A stretch of 5,720 nucleotides of DNA from Clostridia bacterium (lineage in GTDB: Bacteria; Bacillota_A; Clostridia; Oscillospirales; CAG-272), in contig JAGBGV010000400.1 of NCBI GenBank assembly GCA_017935805.1, positions 1-5,720 of the forward strand. Direction: 5' to 3'. The notes under the pieces were generated by a model. It was not told where the DNA came from. It saw only the letters and a program-made list of their open reading frames with translations, and did no database searches. Positions 1 to 4,896 of the stretch are shown here, piece by piece (position 1 is the first letter of the stretch; every line of letters begins with the position of its first letter). Both the position numbers and the translations under genes were made by a program.

Positions 1-224
1 TCCTTGGGAGCTACGTCGTTTACAAGTCTGTCACCGATGAAGAGTTCGCCTTCTGTGATCTCTTCAAGGCCTGCGATCATACGGAGAGTTGTTGTCTTAC
101 CGCAACCGGAAGGACCTACGAGAATGAGGAATTCCTTATCCTTGATCTCGAGGCAGAAATCGCTAACGGCTGTAACACCGCCGGGATACTTCTTATAAAT
201 GTGTCTGAGAGATAAGCTTGCCAT
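1..224 (-). CDS. Sugar ABC transporter ATP-binding protein, N-terminal part (MsmK/UgpC/MalK type)
   Basis: This is the nucleotide-binding subunit that hydrolyses ATP at the inner face of the membrane to power a carbohydrate importer. Only the first 74 codons lie in the window; the gene continues past the left edge. The start reads MASLSLRHIYKKYPGG, and the aromatic residue Y13 sits where the A-loop stacks on adenine. The Walker A motif GPSGCGKTT is at residues 37-45, followed by LRMIAGLEEITEGE, the usual continuation in MsmK/UgpC/MalK ATPases. The start ATG (222-224) is preceded by AGGAGG (235-240 on the plus strand) with a 10-base spacer. Such ATPases often serve several sugar permeases in Firmicutes. 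The substrate cannot be told because the C-terminal regulatory domain and the partner genes are outside the window. The family is secure; the choice between msmK and ugpC is not. Confidence 0.93.
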   Translation of the reverse strand, partial: MASLSLRHIYKKYPGGVTAVSDFCLEIKDKEFLILVGPSGCGKTTTLRMIAGLEEITEGELFIGDRLVNDVAPK

Positions 225-297
225 TTAATTAAATCCTCCTTGGATATTCATGCTTTATTTTTTCGTATTGACAGTAATCTCAATTATTGTTCATAAT

Positions 298-326
298 ATT
301 ATATCAAATAATAATCCAATTTTGAA
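298..326 (-). promoter_or_regulatory. Probable promoter of the sugar ABC ATPase gene
   Basis: On the minus strand a perfect TATAAT lies at 303-298, with TTCAAA (4 of 6 to TTGACA) at 326-321 and a 17-base spacer. Transcription would start near 290, leaving a leader of about 65 bases before the ATG at 224. The surrounding DNA is very AT-rich, so chance matches are likely; the -10 box is the stronger half. Confidence 0.5.
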
Positions 327-440
327 GAGTTTTTTTTACCGAAATTTTATTTAATAGTTTGTGCATTATGTATATATTTGCCAAGCCACAAATGTAGTTC
401 GGCGTTTTATCAAACTGTGTGTTTCTAATTTTATTAGAAA

Positions 441-1571
441 TCAGAACTTCATTGTAAGTCCGATGCGCTTGCGTTTTATGTCAACAGATTTAACCTTGAC
501 CTGCACAATGTCGCCGATAGATAAAACCTCGGAGGGGTGCTTGATATATTTGTTCGAAATCTCGCTGATGTGCACAAGTCCGTCCTGGTGAACACCGATG
601 TCAACAAATGCACCAAAGTCGATAACATTGCGGACAGTTCCCGTGAGAAGCATACCCTCGGTGAGATCCTCGAGGCTCATAACCTTGTCGCGGAGTATCG
701 GCGGAGGGAGTGTATCACGGATATCGCGTCCGGGCTTCTCAAGCTCTCCGAGAATATCTTCAAGTGTCATCTCGCCCACTCCAAGCTCTTCTGACAGCTT
801 CTTCATGCCGTAGCTGTGTGCTTCGGACTTGAGGGAGATACCGCCGCGTGCGTCATCCTTGGTCTTGCCGAATTTATGAAGCAGGGTAGCTGCCGCGTCG
901 TAGGACTCGGGGTGTACACCTGTGTTGTCGAATATCTCCTCGCCCCCGGGAATACGCAGGAAGCCTGCCGCCTGTTCAAACGCCTTTGCACCGAAGCGCG
1001 GAACCTTCATGATCTCTCGGCGGCTTCTGAACTCACCGTTCGCTTCGCGGTATTTTACGATGTTCTTGGCAGAGGTCATATTGATACCCGCAATATAGGA
1101 AAGCAGAGAATATGAAGCTGTATTCACATCAACGCCGACAGAGTTTACACAGTCCTCGACAACACCCGTGAGAGCCTCGTCAAGTCGCGCAGGCTTCATG
1201 TCGTGCTGATACTGACCGACACCTATAGACTTGGGGTCAATCTTTACAAGCTCTGCCAGAGGGTCCTGGAGACGGCGAGCAATGGACACAGCGCTTCTTT
1301 CCGTTACGTCGAAATCTGGGAATTCTTCAGCGCCAAGCTCGGACGCTGAATAAACGGACGCCCCCGCCTCGGAAACGATAATATACTTGGTCTTTCCGTC
1401 GATCTCACGGAGAGTTTCAGCGATGAACATCTCGCTCTCACCGGAGGCTGTACCGTTACCGATAGCCACAACGTCAACTCCGTACTTCTTTATAAGGTTC
1501 TTTACAACTCGCTTGGATTCCTCGATTCTCTCGTGAGGCTTTGTTGGGTAGATCACAGCGGTATCAGCCAC
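441..1571 (-). CDS. tex: Tex C-terminal fragment (YqgF-like, HhH and S1 domains)
   Basis: The frame stays open from directly after the amber codon (1640) to TGA at 441. The first possible initiator is GTG at 1571-1569, reading VADTAVIYPT in Tex relatives, so the GTG is an internal Tex codon rather than a natural start. Only GGAG two bases upstream is present, too close for a good ribosome site. A product started there would lose the first strand of the YqgF-like fold (GYDPGYRTG) but keep the HhH region and the S1 domain. Independent translation is doubtful. Intact coding over 376 codons argues that any lesion is recent. Confidence 0.55.
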   Translation of the reverse strand: MADTAVIYPTKPHERIEESKRVVKNLIKKYGVDVVAIGNGTASGESEMFIAETLREIDGKTKYIIVSEAGASVYSASELGAEEFPDFDVTERSAVSIARRLQDPLAELVKIDPKSIGVGQYQHDMKPARLDEALTGVVEDCVNSVGVDVNTASYSLLSYIAGINMTSAKNIVKYREANGEFRSRREIMKVPRFGAKAFEQAAGFLRIPGGEEIFDNTGVHPESYDAAATLLHKFGKTKDDARGGISLKSEAHSYGMKKLSEELGVGEMTLEDILGELEKPGRDIRDTLPPPILRDKVMSLEDLTEGMLLTGTVRNVIDFGAFVDIGVHQDGLVHISEISNKYIKHPSEVLSIGDIVQVKVKSVDIKRKRIGLTMKF

Positions 1572-1640
1572 AGCTCCGGTCTTTGTAACGACTGCCAGCT
1601 TGCATCCTGTTCTGTAGCCGGGGTCGTATCCGAGGACTGT

Positions 1641-2582
1641 CTATCCCTTCAATGGTGACTGCATAAGCAAGTTCCGCAGGTTCACAGCAAAGAGCTTGAT
1701 AGCGCTCTCACCGGAGGTGTCCGTCATATCGTTTCTGATCTCACGCTCGACGGACGGGGCGATAAGTCTGTCATAGCTGTCTGTAACTGCAGCGGCAACA
1801 TAAGAGAATGCCGGGCTCTTGAAATTTGTTACTGTTTCAGAGAAGAGATAGTTGAGAATGATATCTCTGTCTATCACGATGGATACGGACAGCGCGTCCT
1901 CCTTCTCGCCTCGGTTAATTGCCAGAACTCTGTGTCCGGGAATCTTTGAGACCGGCTCGGTGTGATCGTAGTACTGCTCGTACACAGGAGCCTCTGCCAG
2001 CTTCTTTGTGGTGATGACTCCGTGACGGGATGTAAGTGCGCGGATCTCCTTGCGGTATTCGGCATTGTCGGAAACTGTTTCAGCAATAATATCCTTCGCA
2101 CCCGCGATAGCGTCCTCAACTGTTTTAACGCCCTTTTCTTCATCTATATATGTAGATGCTGTCTCTTCAATCGAAGGCTCGTATGACTGCTCCTGCTTCA
2201 TAATAAGCTCTGCAAGAGGTTCAAGTCCGCGCTCTCTCGCAACAGATGCACGGGTCTTGCGCTTGGGTCTGAAGGGGCGGTAGATGTCATCCACCTCGGT
2301 CACAGTCTCCGCAGCGTCGATGGCGGCAGAAATCTCGTCAGTGAGCTTGTCCTGCCCTGCGATAAGCGCCTTGACCTCTTCCTTGCGCTTCTCAAGGTTG
2401 CGAAGGTATGTAAGTCTGTCAAGGAGATTGCGGAGCACGGTATCGTCAAGTCCGCCTGTCACCTCTTTACGGTAGCGGGCAACAAAAGGCACCGTATTGC
2501 CAGCGTCAAGAAGCTCAATAGTTGCATCAAGTCTGCTTTTTGGTATATTCAGCTCTTGTGAAAGTCTTTCGTTAATATCCAT
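1641..2582 (-). CDS. tex: Tex N-terminal fragment (313 residues, ends at the amber codon)
   Basis: This is what ordinary translation would make from the interrupted tex frame. It covers the Tex N-terminal helical region, including the PFVARYRKEVTGG signature and the RPKRKTRA basic stretch near residues 104-112. It ends NLLMQSPLKG, immediately before the YqgF-like domain. It lacks the helix-hairpin-helix and S1 RNA-binding parts, so it should not replace full-length Tex. It shares the ribosome site and operon position given for the whole gene. Confidence 0.7.
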   Translation of the reverse strand: MDINERLSQELNIPKSRLDATIELLDAGNTVPFVARYRKEVTGGLDDTVLRNLLDRLTYLRNLEKRKEEVKALIAGQDKLTDEISAAIDAAETVTEVDDIYRPFRPKRKTRASVARERGLEPLAELIMKQEQSYEPSIEETASTYIDEEKGVKTVEDAIAGAKDIIAETVSDNAEYRKEIRALTSRHGVITTKKLAEAPVYEQYYDHTEPVSKIPGHRVLAINRGEKEDALSVSIVIDRDIILNYLFSETVTNFKSPAFSYVAAAVTDSYDRLIAPSVEREIRNDMTDTSGESAIKLFAVNLRNLLMQSPLKG

Positions 2583-2603
2583 GTTTTCCTCTTTATGTCA
2601 GTA

Positions 2604-3302
2604 TTATTTTGCAATTTCAAGTATCATTTTTATCTCGTCCTCGTTCAGCTCGCGCCACTGTCCTCTCTCAAGTGAAGCATCAAGCTCAAGTCCGGCAAAA
2701 CGAATACGCTCAAGACAGGTAATCTCCGAGCCGACAGCGTGGAACATACGCTTGATCTGATGGTACTTCCCTTCCGTTACGGTGATCTCGCCCTCTGTGG
2801 GAGACTCAAGCACTACCGTACAAGGCTTTGAGACAAAATCAGAGAGCTCAAGTCCTTCTTCAAGACGCAGACGTGCCGCCTCGTCAATTGGCAAACAACG
2901 GAATCGGTATGTCTTTTCACAGTGATGCTTTGGAGAAAGCAACCCGTGGGCAGTTTGACCGTCGTTGGTTATGAGCAAGAGTCCAAGGGTGTCAATATCA
3001 AGTCTTCCGCACGGAAACATATCCATTCGCTGATATTCCTGCGGCAGCAGCTTCATAACGGATTTGGGATCGTCCTCTGTAGTGCTGACCGTGTCGGCGG
3101 GCTTATTCAGCATTATATATCTATATTTCACATACCCGATACGCTTGCCGTCAGCCTCAACCACGGCGGAGTTTTCGTCAAATTTCGCACCGGGGTCACG
3201 GCAAACTGCTCCGTCTACGGTGACTCTCCCGCGGCGTATAGCTTCTCCCGCCTCGCGACGAGTAAAAAGACCGCTGTCAGAGAGAATTTTGTCAAGTCTC
3301 AT
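2604..3302 (-). CDS. rsuA: RsuA-family 16S rRNA pseudouridine synthase
   Basis: The 232-residue product belongs to the RsuA/RluB/E/F family, which isomerises a specific uridine to pseudouridine in rRNA; RsuA itself acts on U516 of 16S rRNA. An S4 RNA-binding domain occupies about residues 1-60 (MRLDKILSDSG, TRREAGEAIRRGRVTVDG). The catalytic motif GRLDIDTLGLLLITNDG spans residues 99-115, with the expected catalytic Asp at 102. KTYRF at 130-134 and the KYHQIKRMF motif at 179-187 follow in family order. Length and the Asp position match E. coli RsuA closely. The ATG is preceded by GAGG five bases upstream, and the stop of the upstream small gene lies only 12 bases away, so coupled translation is plausible. 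tex follows after 21 bases. The family is certain; assignment to RsuA rather than RluB/RluE/RluF is likely but not proven. Confidence 0.92.
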   Translation of the reverse strand: MRLDKILSDSGLFTRREAGEAIRRGRVTVDGAVCRDPGAKFDENSAVVEADGKRIGYVKYRYIMLNKPADTVSTTEDDPKSVMKLLPQEYQRMDMFPCGRLDIDTLGLLLITNDGQTAHGLLSPKHHCEKTYRFRCLPIDEAARLRLEEGLELSDFVSKPCTVVLESPTEGEITVTEGKYHQIKRMFHAVGSEITCLERIRFAGLELDASLERGQWRELNEDEIKMILEIAK

Positions 3303-3314
3303 TTTGTCCTCGCA

Positions 3315-3440
3315 TCAGATGAAAAAAACGCAGTAGCAGGCAAAGGCACAGACACAGATAACCGCAATCGCAGCCATTCCGCAAGCAAATCCTAAACCAA
3401 AGCTACGCATAAATTTCATAAAAAAATGATAAAAACGCAT
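3315..3440 (-). CDS. 41-residue hydrophobic membrane peptide, first gene of the rsuA-tex operon
   Basis: The chosen start is the ATG at 3440-3438, which has GGAGG six bases upstream (CCTCC at 3447-3451 on the plus strand) and lies about 33 bases after the predicted transcription start. A farther ATG at 3509 falls inside the -35 box and is rejected. The peptide begins MRFYHFFMKFMRSFGLGFACG with basic residues, then one hydrophobic helix covering about residues 14-41 (MAAIAVICVCAFACYCVFFI). The basic N-terminus predicts N-in orientation. Four cysteines lie in the helix. I do not recognise a family. It could be a real small membrane protein or a leader cistron that tunes translation of rsuA, whose start is 12 bases beyond its stop. 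Confidence 0.6.
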   Translation of the reverse strand: MRFYHFFMKFMRSFGLGFACGMAAIAVICVCAFACYCVFFI

Positions 3441-3480
3441 ATCGCACCTCCATTTTGGGGATAACGATATTGTTGACATA

Positions 3481-3509
3481 ATAATACCACATTTATTCGG
3501 CAATTGCAA
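3481..3509 (-). promoter_or_regulatory. Promoter of the small peptide-rsuA-tex operon
   Basis: Read on the minus strand, TTGCAA (3509-3504) is followed by a 17-base spacer and TATTAT (3486-3481). Both boxes match the sigma-A consensus closely. Transcription would start near 3474. It is arranged back to back with the tRNA-Gln promoter. Confidence 0.72.
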
Positions 3510-3574
3510 GAGTTACGGTCATCCGGGGAACTCAAAAAACACAGCAAAAAAATAAAAAACTTCGCAAAAATCCC

Positions 3575-3603
3575 TTGACAAACTCTTCCACATCTGCTCT
3601 AAT
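3575..3603 (+). promoter_or_regulatory. Promoter of tRNA-Gln
   Basis: A perfect TTGACA (3575-3580), a 17-base spacer and TCTAAT (3598-3603, 5 of 6) precede the tRNA by 27 bases, giving a predicted 5' leader of about 20 bases for RNase P removal. Confidence 0.75.
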
Positions 3604-3630
3604 ATCCTTCGTCAACAAAACGTGATACAT

Positions 3631-3701
3631 AGCGGTATTGTGTAACGGTAGCACAGCAGACTCTGACTCTGTATGTTGGGGTTCGAATCCCTATACCGCT
3701 G
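3631..3701 (+). tRNA. tRNA-Gln (anticodon CUG)
   Basis: The sequence folds into a full cloverleaf. The acceptor stem AGCGGTA/TACCGCT (3631-3637 with 3694-3700) has seven pairs, starting with a weak A1-U72. The D stem is GTGT/GCAC with loop AACGGTA. The anticodon stem GCAGA/TCTGT carries the loop CTCTGAC, so the anticodon is CUG, reading CAG. The variable loop has four bases. The T arm has stem TGGGG/CCCTA around TTCGAAT. The discriminator base is G (3701), as usual for tRNA-Gln. CCA is not encoded (GTA follows), so the CCA-adding enzyme must complete it. It has its own promoter and terminator. Confidence 0.96.
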
Positions 3702-3712
3702 GTACAAAAAAG
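3684..3712 (+). repeat. Direct repeat copy A: 3' end of tRNA-Gln plus trailer
   Basis: These 29 bases run from inside the T-loop through the acceptor 3' strand, the discriminator base and the ACAAAAAAG trailer. They recur with no mismatch at 3832-3860. The flanking bases differ on both sides (T against G before, A against C after), so the exact identity has sharp borders. Confidence 0.95.
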
Positions 3713-3738
3713 AGAATCACCGTGGTGGTTCTTTTTTT
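3711..3738 (+). terminator. Intrinsic terminator of tRNA-Gln
   Basis: GAATCAC (3714-3720) pairs with GTGGTTC (3725-3731), with one G-U pair and the loop CGTG. Seven T residues follow (3732-3738). A/U pairing can extend the stem at its base. Confidence 0.88.
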
Positions 3739-3751
3739 GTTTTCATTTCGA

Positions 3752-3765
3752 AAGGGATTCGAACG
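3752..3765 (-). repeat. Inverted T-arm copy 1
   Basis: The 14 bases AAGGGATTCGAACG recur exactly at 3903-3916. Of these, AGGGATTCGAAC (3753-3764) is the exact reverse complement of the tRNA T-arm strand at 3681-3692. It sits 14 bases after the first terminator. Confidence 0.85.
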
Positions 3766-3840
3766 GGTCGGAAGTGAATGACAGTCCGGGGGACTGTCAG
3801 AGACGACCCTGACCGAGCCCGCAGGCAAGAGCGAATCCCT
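3753..3840 (+). other. Structured repeat unit with a predicted three-way junction
   Basis: AGGGATTCG (3753-3761) pairs over nine bases with CGAATCCCT (3832-3840) and closes the domain. Inside, GGGTCG (3765-3770) pairs with CGACCC (3804-3809) below a hairpin TGACAGTCC/GGACTGTCA (3779-3787 with 3791-3799, loop GGG). A second short arm is GCC/GGC around CGCA (3817-3826). There is no convincing coding frame. The fold could exist as RNA or as extruded DNA. It matches no RNA family known to me, so expression and function are unknown. It may be a small repeated element of the MITE or palindromic-repeat kind. Confidence 0.6.
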
Positions 3841-3860
3841 ATACCGCTGGTACAAAAAAG
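3832..3860 (+). repeat. Direct repeat copy B: displaced tRNA-Gln 3' end
   Basis: This is an exact 29-base copy of 3684-3712, located 148 bp downstream and not attached to the 5' part of any tRNA. It leads directly into a second terminator, just as copy A does. It resembles an attachment-site half left by an element that used the tRNA 3' end, or one unit of a tandem duplication. Confidence 0.93.
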
Positions 3861-3884
3861 CATCTTCTGAGGAAGGTGCTTTTT
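3859..3884 (+). terminator. Second intrinsic terminator, after the displaced tRNA end
   Basis: AGCATCTTC (3859-3867) pairs with GAAGGTGCT (3872-3880), with one G-U pair and the loop TGAG, followed by a T run. It shares no stem sequence with the first terminator although both follow the same 29-base repeat. It would catch transcripts passing the first terminator, or it is the original terminator of the tRNA. Confidence 0.85.
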
Positions 3885-3902
3885 GTTTTGCCTGGATATA
3901 TT

Positions 3903-3916
3903 AAGGGATTCGAACG
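3903..3916 (-). repeat. Inverted T-arm copy 2
   Basis: Identical to 3752-3765, 151 bp away. It lies after the second terminator, in the same position relative to the terminator as copy 1. It marks the start of a second, less complete repeat unit. Confidence 0.82.
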
Positions 3917-3992
3917 CAGTGAAAAGGCTCTCCGGGGAAGAGTTTTTGAACGGTGACCTTTGTCTCCGGCACTGGGCGCCTGCGGTGGTTTG
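3903..3992 (+). repeat. Second, shortened unit of the tRNA-associated repeat
   Basis: After the shared 14 bases, this unit differs from the first in sequence but keeps part of the plan. CAGTG (3917-3921) can pair with CACTG (3970-3974), AAAGG (3923-3927) with CCTTT (3957-3961), and CTCT with AGAG at the tip (3928-3931 with 3939-3942). TCCGGGG occurs at the apex, as in unit 1. The closing sense T-arm copy is missing. From about 3993 to the promoter at 4124 the DNA is AT-rich, and I see no gene or structure in it. Confidence 0.5.
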
Positions 3993-4123
3993 ATTATATC
4001 AGCTCTTGATTTTGCAAAGAAAAATATGAATATTGAAGATAAATAACCTTCAAATATATCTCATCCTTCCTCAAATTATTTTCAAATCTTTACTGTCTCG
4101 ACACAAAAATTCAAAAATAGTAG

Positions 4124-4152
4124 TTTACAATTTTCATTTTTTATGGTATACT
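4124..4152 (+). promoter_or_regulatory. Promoter of the lipoprotein gene
   Basis: TTTACA (4124-4129), a 17-base spacer and TATACT (4147-4152) give 5 of 6 matches in each box. Transcription would start near 4159, and the ATG follows at 4186. Confidence 0.78.
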
Positions 4153-4185
4153 GTTTAAGTTAATATTACAAGGAGTTATTATCTT

Positions 4186-4611
4186 ATGAAAAAACAAATT
4201 GTACTTGCACTTATTCTGGTTATTGCGATCCTCACAACATTTGCACTGACATCATGCAAAAAGAACGGAAACACCCCTGCCCCCGAAACCGATGCTCCGT
4301 TCTACGGATATACAGATCTCACGCTGACAAGAGACCCCGTAATCGACGAAGAAGGCAGAGTCATCCTCTACTTCGAAGAGAGAGTTTACTACTCCGAAAA
4401 TACAGAGTCCTATATCGGTCTGATATCCGAGTATTCCGCTAAGTCTATCAAGGCAACTCCCGTTATGGATGTTTTCGAGGATATGAAGGTTGAAAACGGT
4501 CTTGTTGGTTTCATACTGGAGCCTGCTGAACCGATTCCCACCGGTGCATACACCTTCTCTGTAACCGTTGGCAACAGATACAAAGTGGAATTCAACTACA
4601 TCGTTGAGTAA
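4186..4611 (+). CDS. Small secreted lipoprotein of unknown function
   Basis: The 141-residue product starts MKKQIVLALILVIAILTTFA, a lipoprotein signal peptide with two lysines and a long hydrophobic stretch. The lipobox LTSC puts the modified cysteine at residue 24, so the mature protein should be tethered to the outer face of the membrane. A polar linker (KKNGNTPAPETDAP) leads to a domain of about 100 residues rich in alternating hydrophobic and polar residues. That domain ends TGAYTFSVTVGNRYKVEFNY, a pattern suggesting a single Ig-like beta sandwich. It has no cysteines after the lipobox and no catalytic motif I can see. The start is fixed by AAGGAG (4170-4175) ten bases upstream. It is monocistronic, between its own promoter and terminator. 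I do not recognise the family. Confidence 0.85.
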   Translation: MKKQIVLALILVIAILTTFALTSCKKNGNTPAPETDAPFYGYTDLTLTRDPVIDEEGRVILYFEERVYYSENTESYIGLISEYSAKSIKATPVMDVFEDMKVENGLVGFILEPAEPIPTGAYTFSVTVGNRYKVEFNYIVE

Positions 4612-4623
4612 TTTCAAAAAATC

Positions 4624-4649
4624 AAAGGAGGCGCAAGTCTCCTTTTTGT
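4624..4649 (+). terminator. Intrinsic terminator of the lipoprotein gene
   Basis: AAAGGAG (4624-4630) pairs with CTCCTTT (4639-4645) around the loop GCGCAAGT, with a T run continuing to 4647. It starts 12 bases after the stop codon and separates this gene from spoVM. Confidence 0.82.
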
Positions 4650-4651
4650 TT

Positions 4652-4680
4652 TCACAAGTGCTTCCCATCTCGCATATACT
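4652..4680 (+). promoter_or_regulatory. Sigma-E-like sporulation promoter of spoVM
   Basis: CATATACT (4673-4680), preceded by CG, matches the sigma-E -10 consensus CATACANT at all but one specified position. Fourteen bases upstream lies TCACAAG (4652-4658), a weaker match to the sigma-E -35 type TCATATT. The start site would fall near 4687, just ahead of the ribosome site. In Bacillus subtilis spoVM is under mother-cell sigma-E control, so the motif and the gene support each other. Confidence 0.55.
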
Positions 4681-4704
4681 GCCATTGAAACTCGGAGGTA
4701 CTAT

Positions 4705-4785
4705 ATGAAAGTCGTTATTTGGAAAAGTCCACGCTTCGCCATACCGCTGCTCAAAAGACTTTTCAAGATCGGGCGAAGCAAATAA
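4705..4785 (+). CDS. spoVM: Stage V sporulation protein SpoVM, 26 residues
   Basis: In B. subtilis SpoVM is a 26-residue amphipathic peptide that binds the convex outer forespore membrane, anchors the coat ATPase SpoIVA there and also affects FtsH; it is needed for coat and cortex formation. This frame encodes exactly 26 residues. It begins MKVVIWKSPRF and ends LLKRLFKIGRSK, against MKFYTIKLPKF and related basic ends in B. subtilis. Met1, Lys2, Lys7, the functionally important Pro9, Phe11 and a basic residue at 10 and 17 are kept. The Gly-Gly at 13-14 of B. subtilis is Ile-Pro here. The helix is amphipathic with many Lys/Arg. GGAGG (4694-4698) sits six bases before the ATG. A sigma-E-like promoter and a dedicated terminator make it a free-standing gene. 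The family call rests on length, pattern and context. Confidence 0.8.
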   Translation: MKVVIWKSPRFAIPLLKRLFKIGRSK

Positions 4786-4789
4786 AAGC

Positions 4790-4832
4790 AAAGCCGCCGT
4801 TTGCGTTATTTTTCTGCATCGGCGGCTTTTTT
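4790..4832 (+). terminator. Intrinsic terminator of spoVM
   Basis: AAAGCCGCCG (4790-4799) pairs perfectly with CGGCGGCTTT (4820-4829) around a 20-base loop, followed by T residues to 4832. It begins five bases after the spoVM stop. The loop is longer than usual, but the ten-pair GC-rich stem is strong. Confidence 0.85.
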
Positions 4833-4896
4833 ATTATTTGTTGGACATAATAGTACTACGGCATGATAGCCGAAATATTTTATTATGAGGAAATAT

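Larger units (their letters stand above)
441..2582 (-). pseudogene. tex: tex, transcription accessory protein, interrupted by one in-frame TAG
   Basis: Tex is a conserved cytoplasmic RNA-binding protein of about 720-770 residues that influences transcription and RNA fate. Here one frame runs 713 codons from ATG at 2582 to TGA at 441, the normal length, broken only by TAG at 1641-1643 (codon 314). The order of parts is standard: N-terminal helical half (PFVARYRKEVTGG, residues 32-44), YqgF/RNase H-like domain from about 315 (GYDPGYRTGCKLAVV), GVGQYQHDM at 454-462, helix-hairpin-helix near 494-542, and S1 domain at 640-713. Relatives usually carry Lys or Arg after PLKG where the stop falls, so AAG to TAG is the simplest change. 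The start is supported by GAGG five bases upstream, and only 21 bases separate it from the rsuA stop. No other stop or frameshift is visible. It may be a recent null allele, a sequencing error, a split gene or a readthrough site. Confidence 0.85.

Noticed and set aside
422..440. Palindrome TTTCTAAT/ATTAGAAA after the tex stop as an intrinsic terminator
   Set aside because: The eight A/T-rich pairs have no T run after them in the tex direction, so a terminator cannot be supported.
2922..3395. Plus-strand 157-codon open frame opposite rsuA
   Set aside because: It is the complement of a certain RsuA-family gene and crosses the small peptide gene. It has no ribosome site or sensible protein pattern.
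3631..3701. tRNA as a natural amber suppressor for the tex TAG
   Set aside because: The anticodon is CUG, not CUA. It could read TAG only by a first-position mismatch, which is too weak an argument.
3684..3992. CRISPR array
   Set aside because: There are only two exact 29-bp copies, spaced 148 bp apart, and they are tRNA-derived. There are no regular spacers and no cas genes.
4741..4749. ATACCGCTG inside spoVM as a further tRNA-end repeat
   Set aside because: Only nine bases match the tRNA acceptor end and the match lies inside a coding frame; chance explains it.
4252..4791. Minus-strand 179-codon open frame across the lipoprotein gene and spoVM
   Set aside because: It lies opposite a lipoprotein with promoter, ribosome site, signal peptide and terminator, crosses two terminators, and has no recognisable product. 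It is a shadow frame.
4841..4866. TTGGAC with a downstream TGATAG as promoter of the 152-residue gene
   Set aside because: The -10 box has almost no consensus match and the alternative CATAAT (4846-4851) lacks a -35 box, so no promoter is called.
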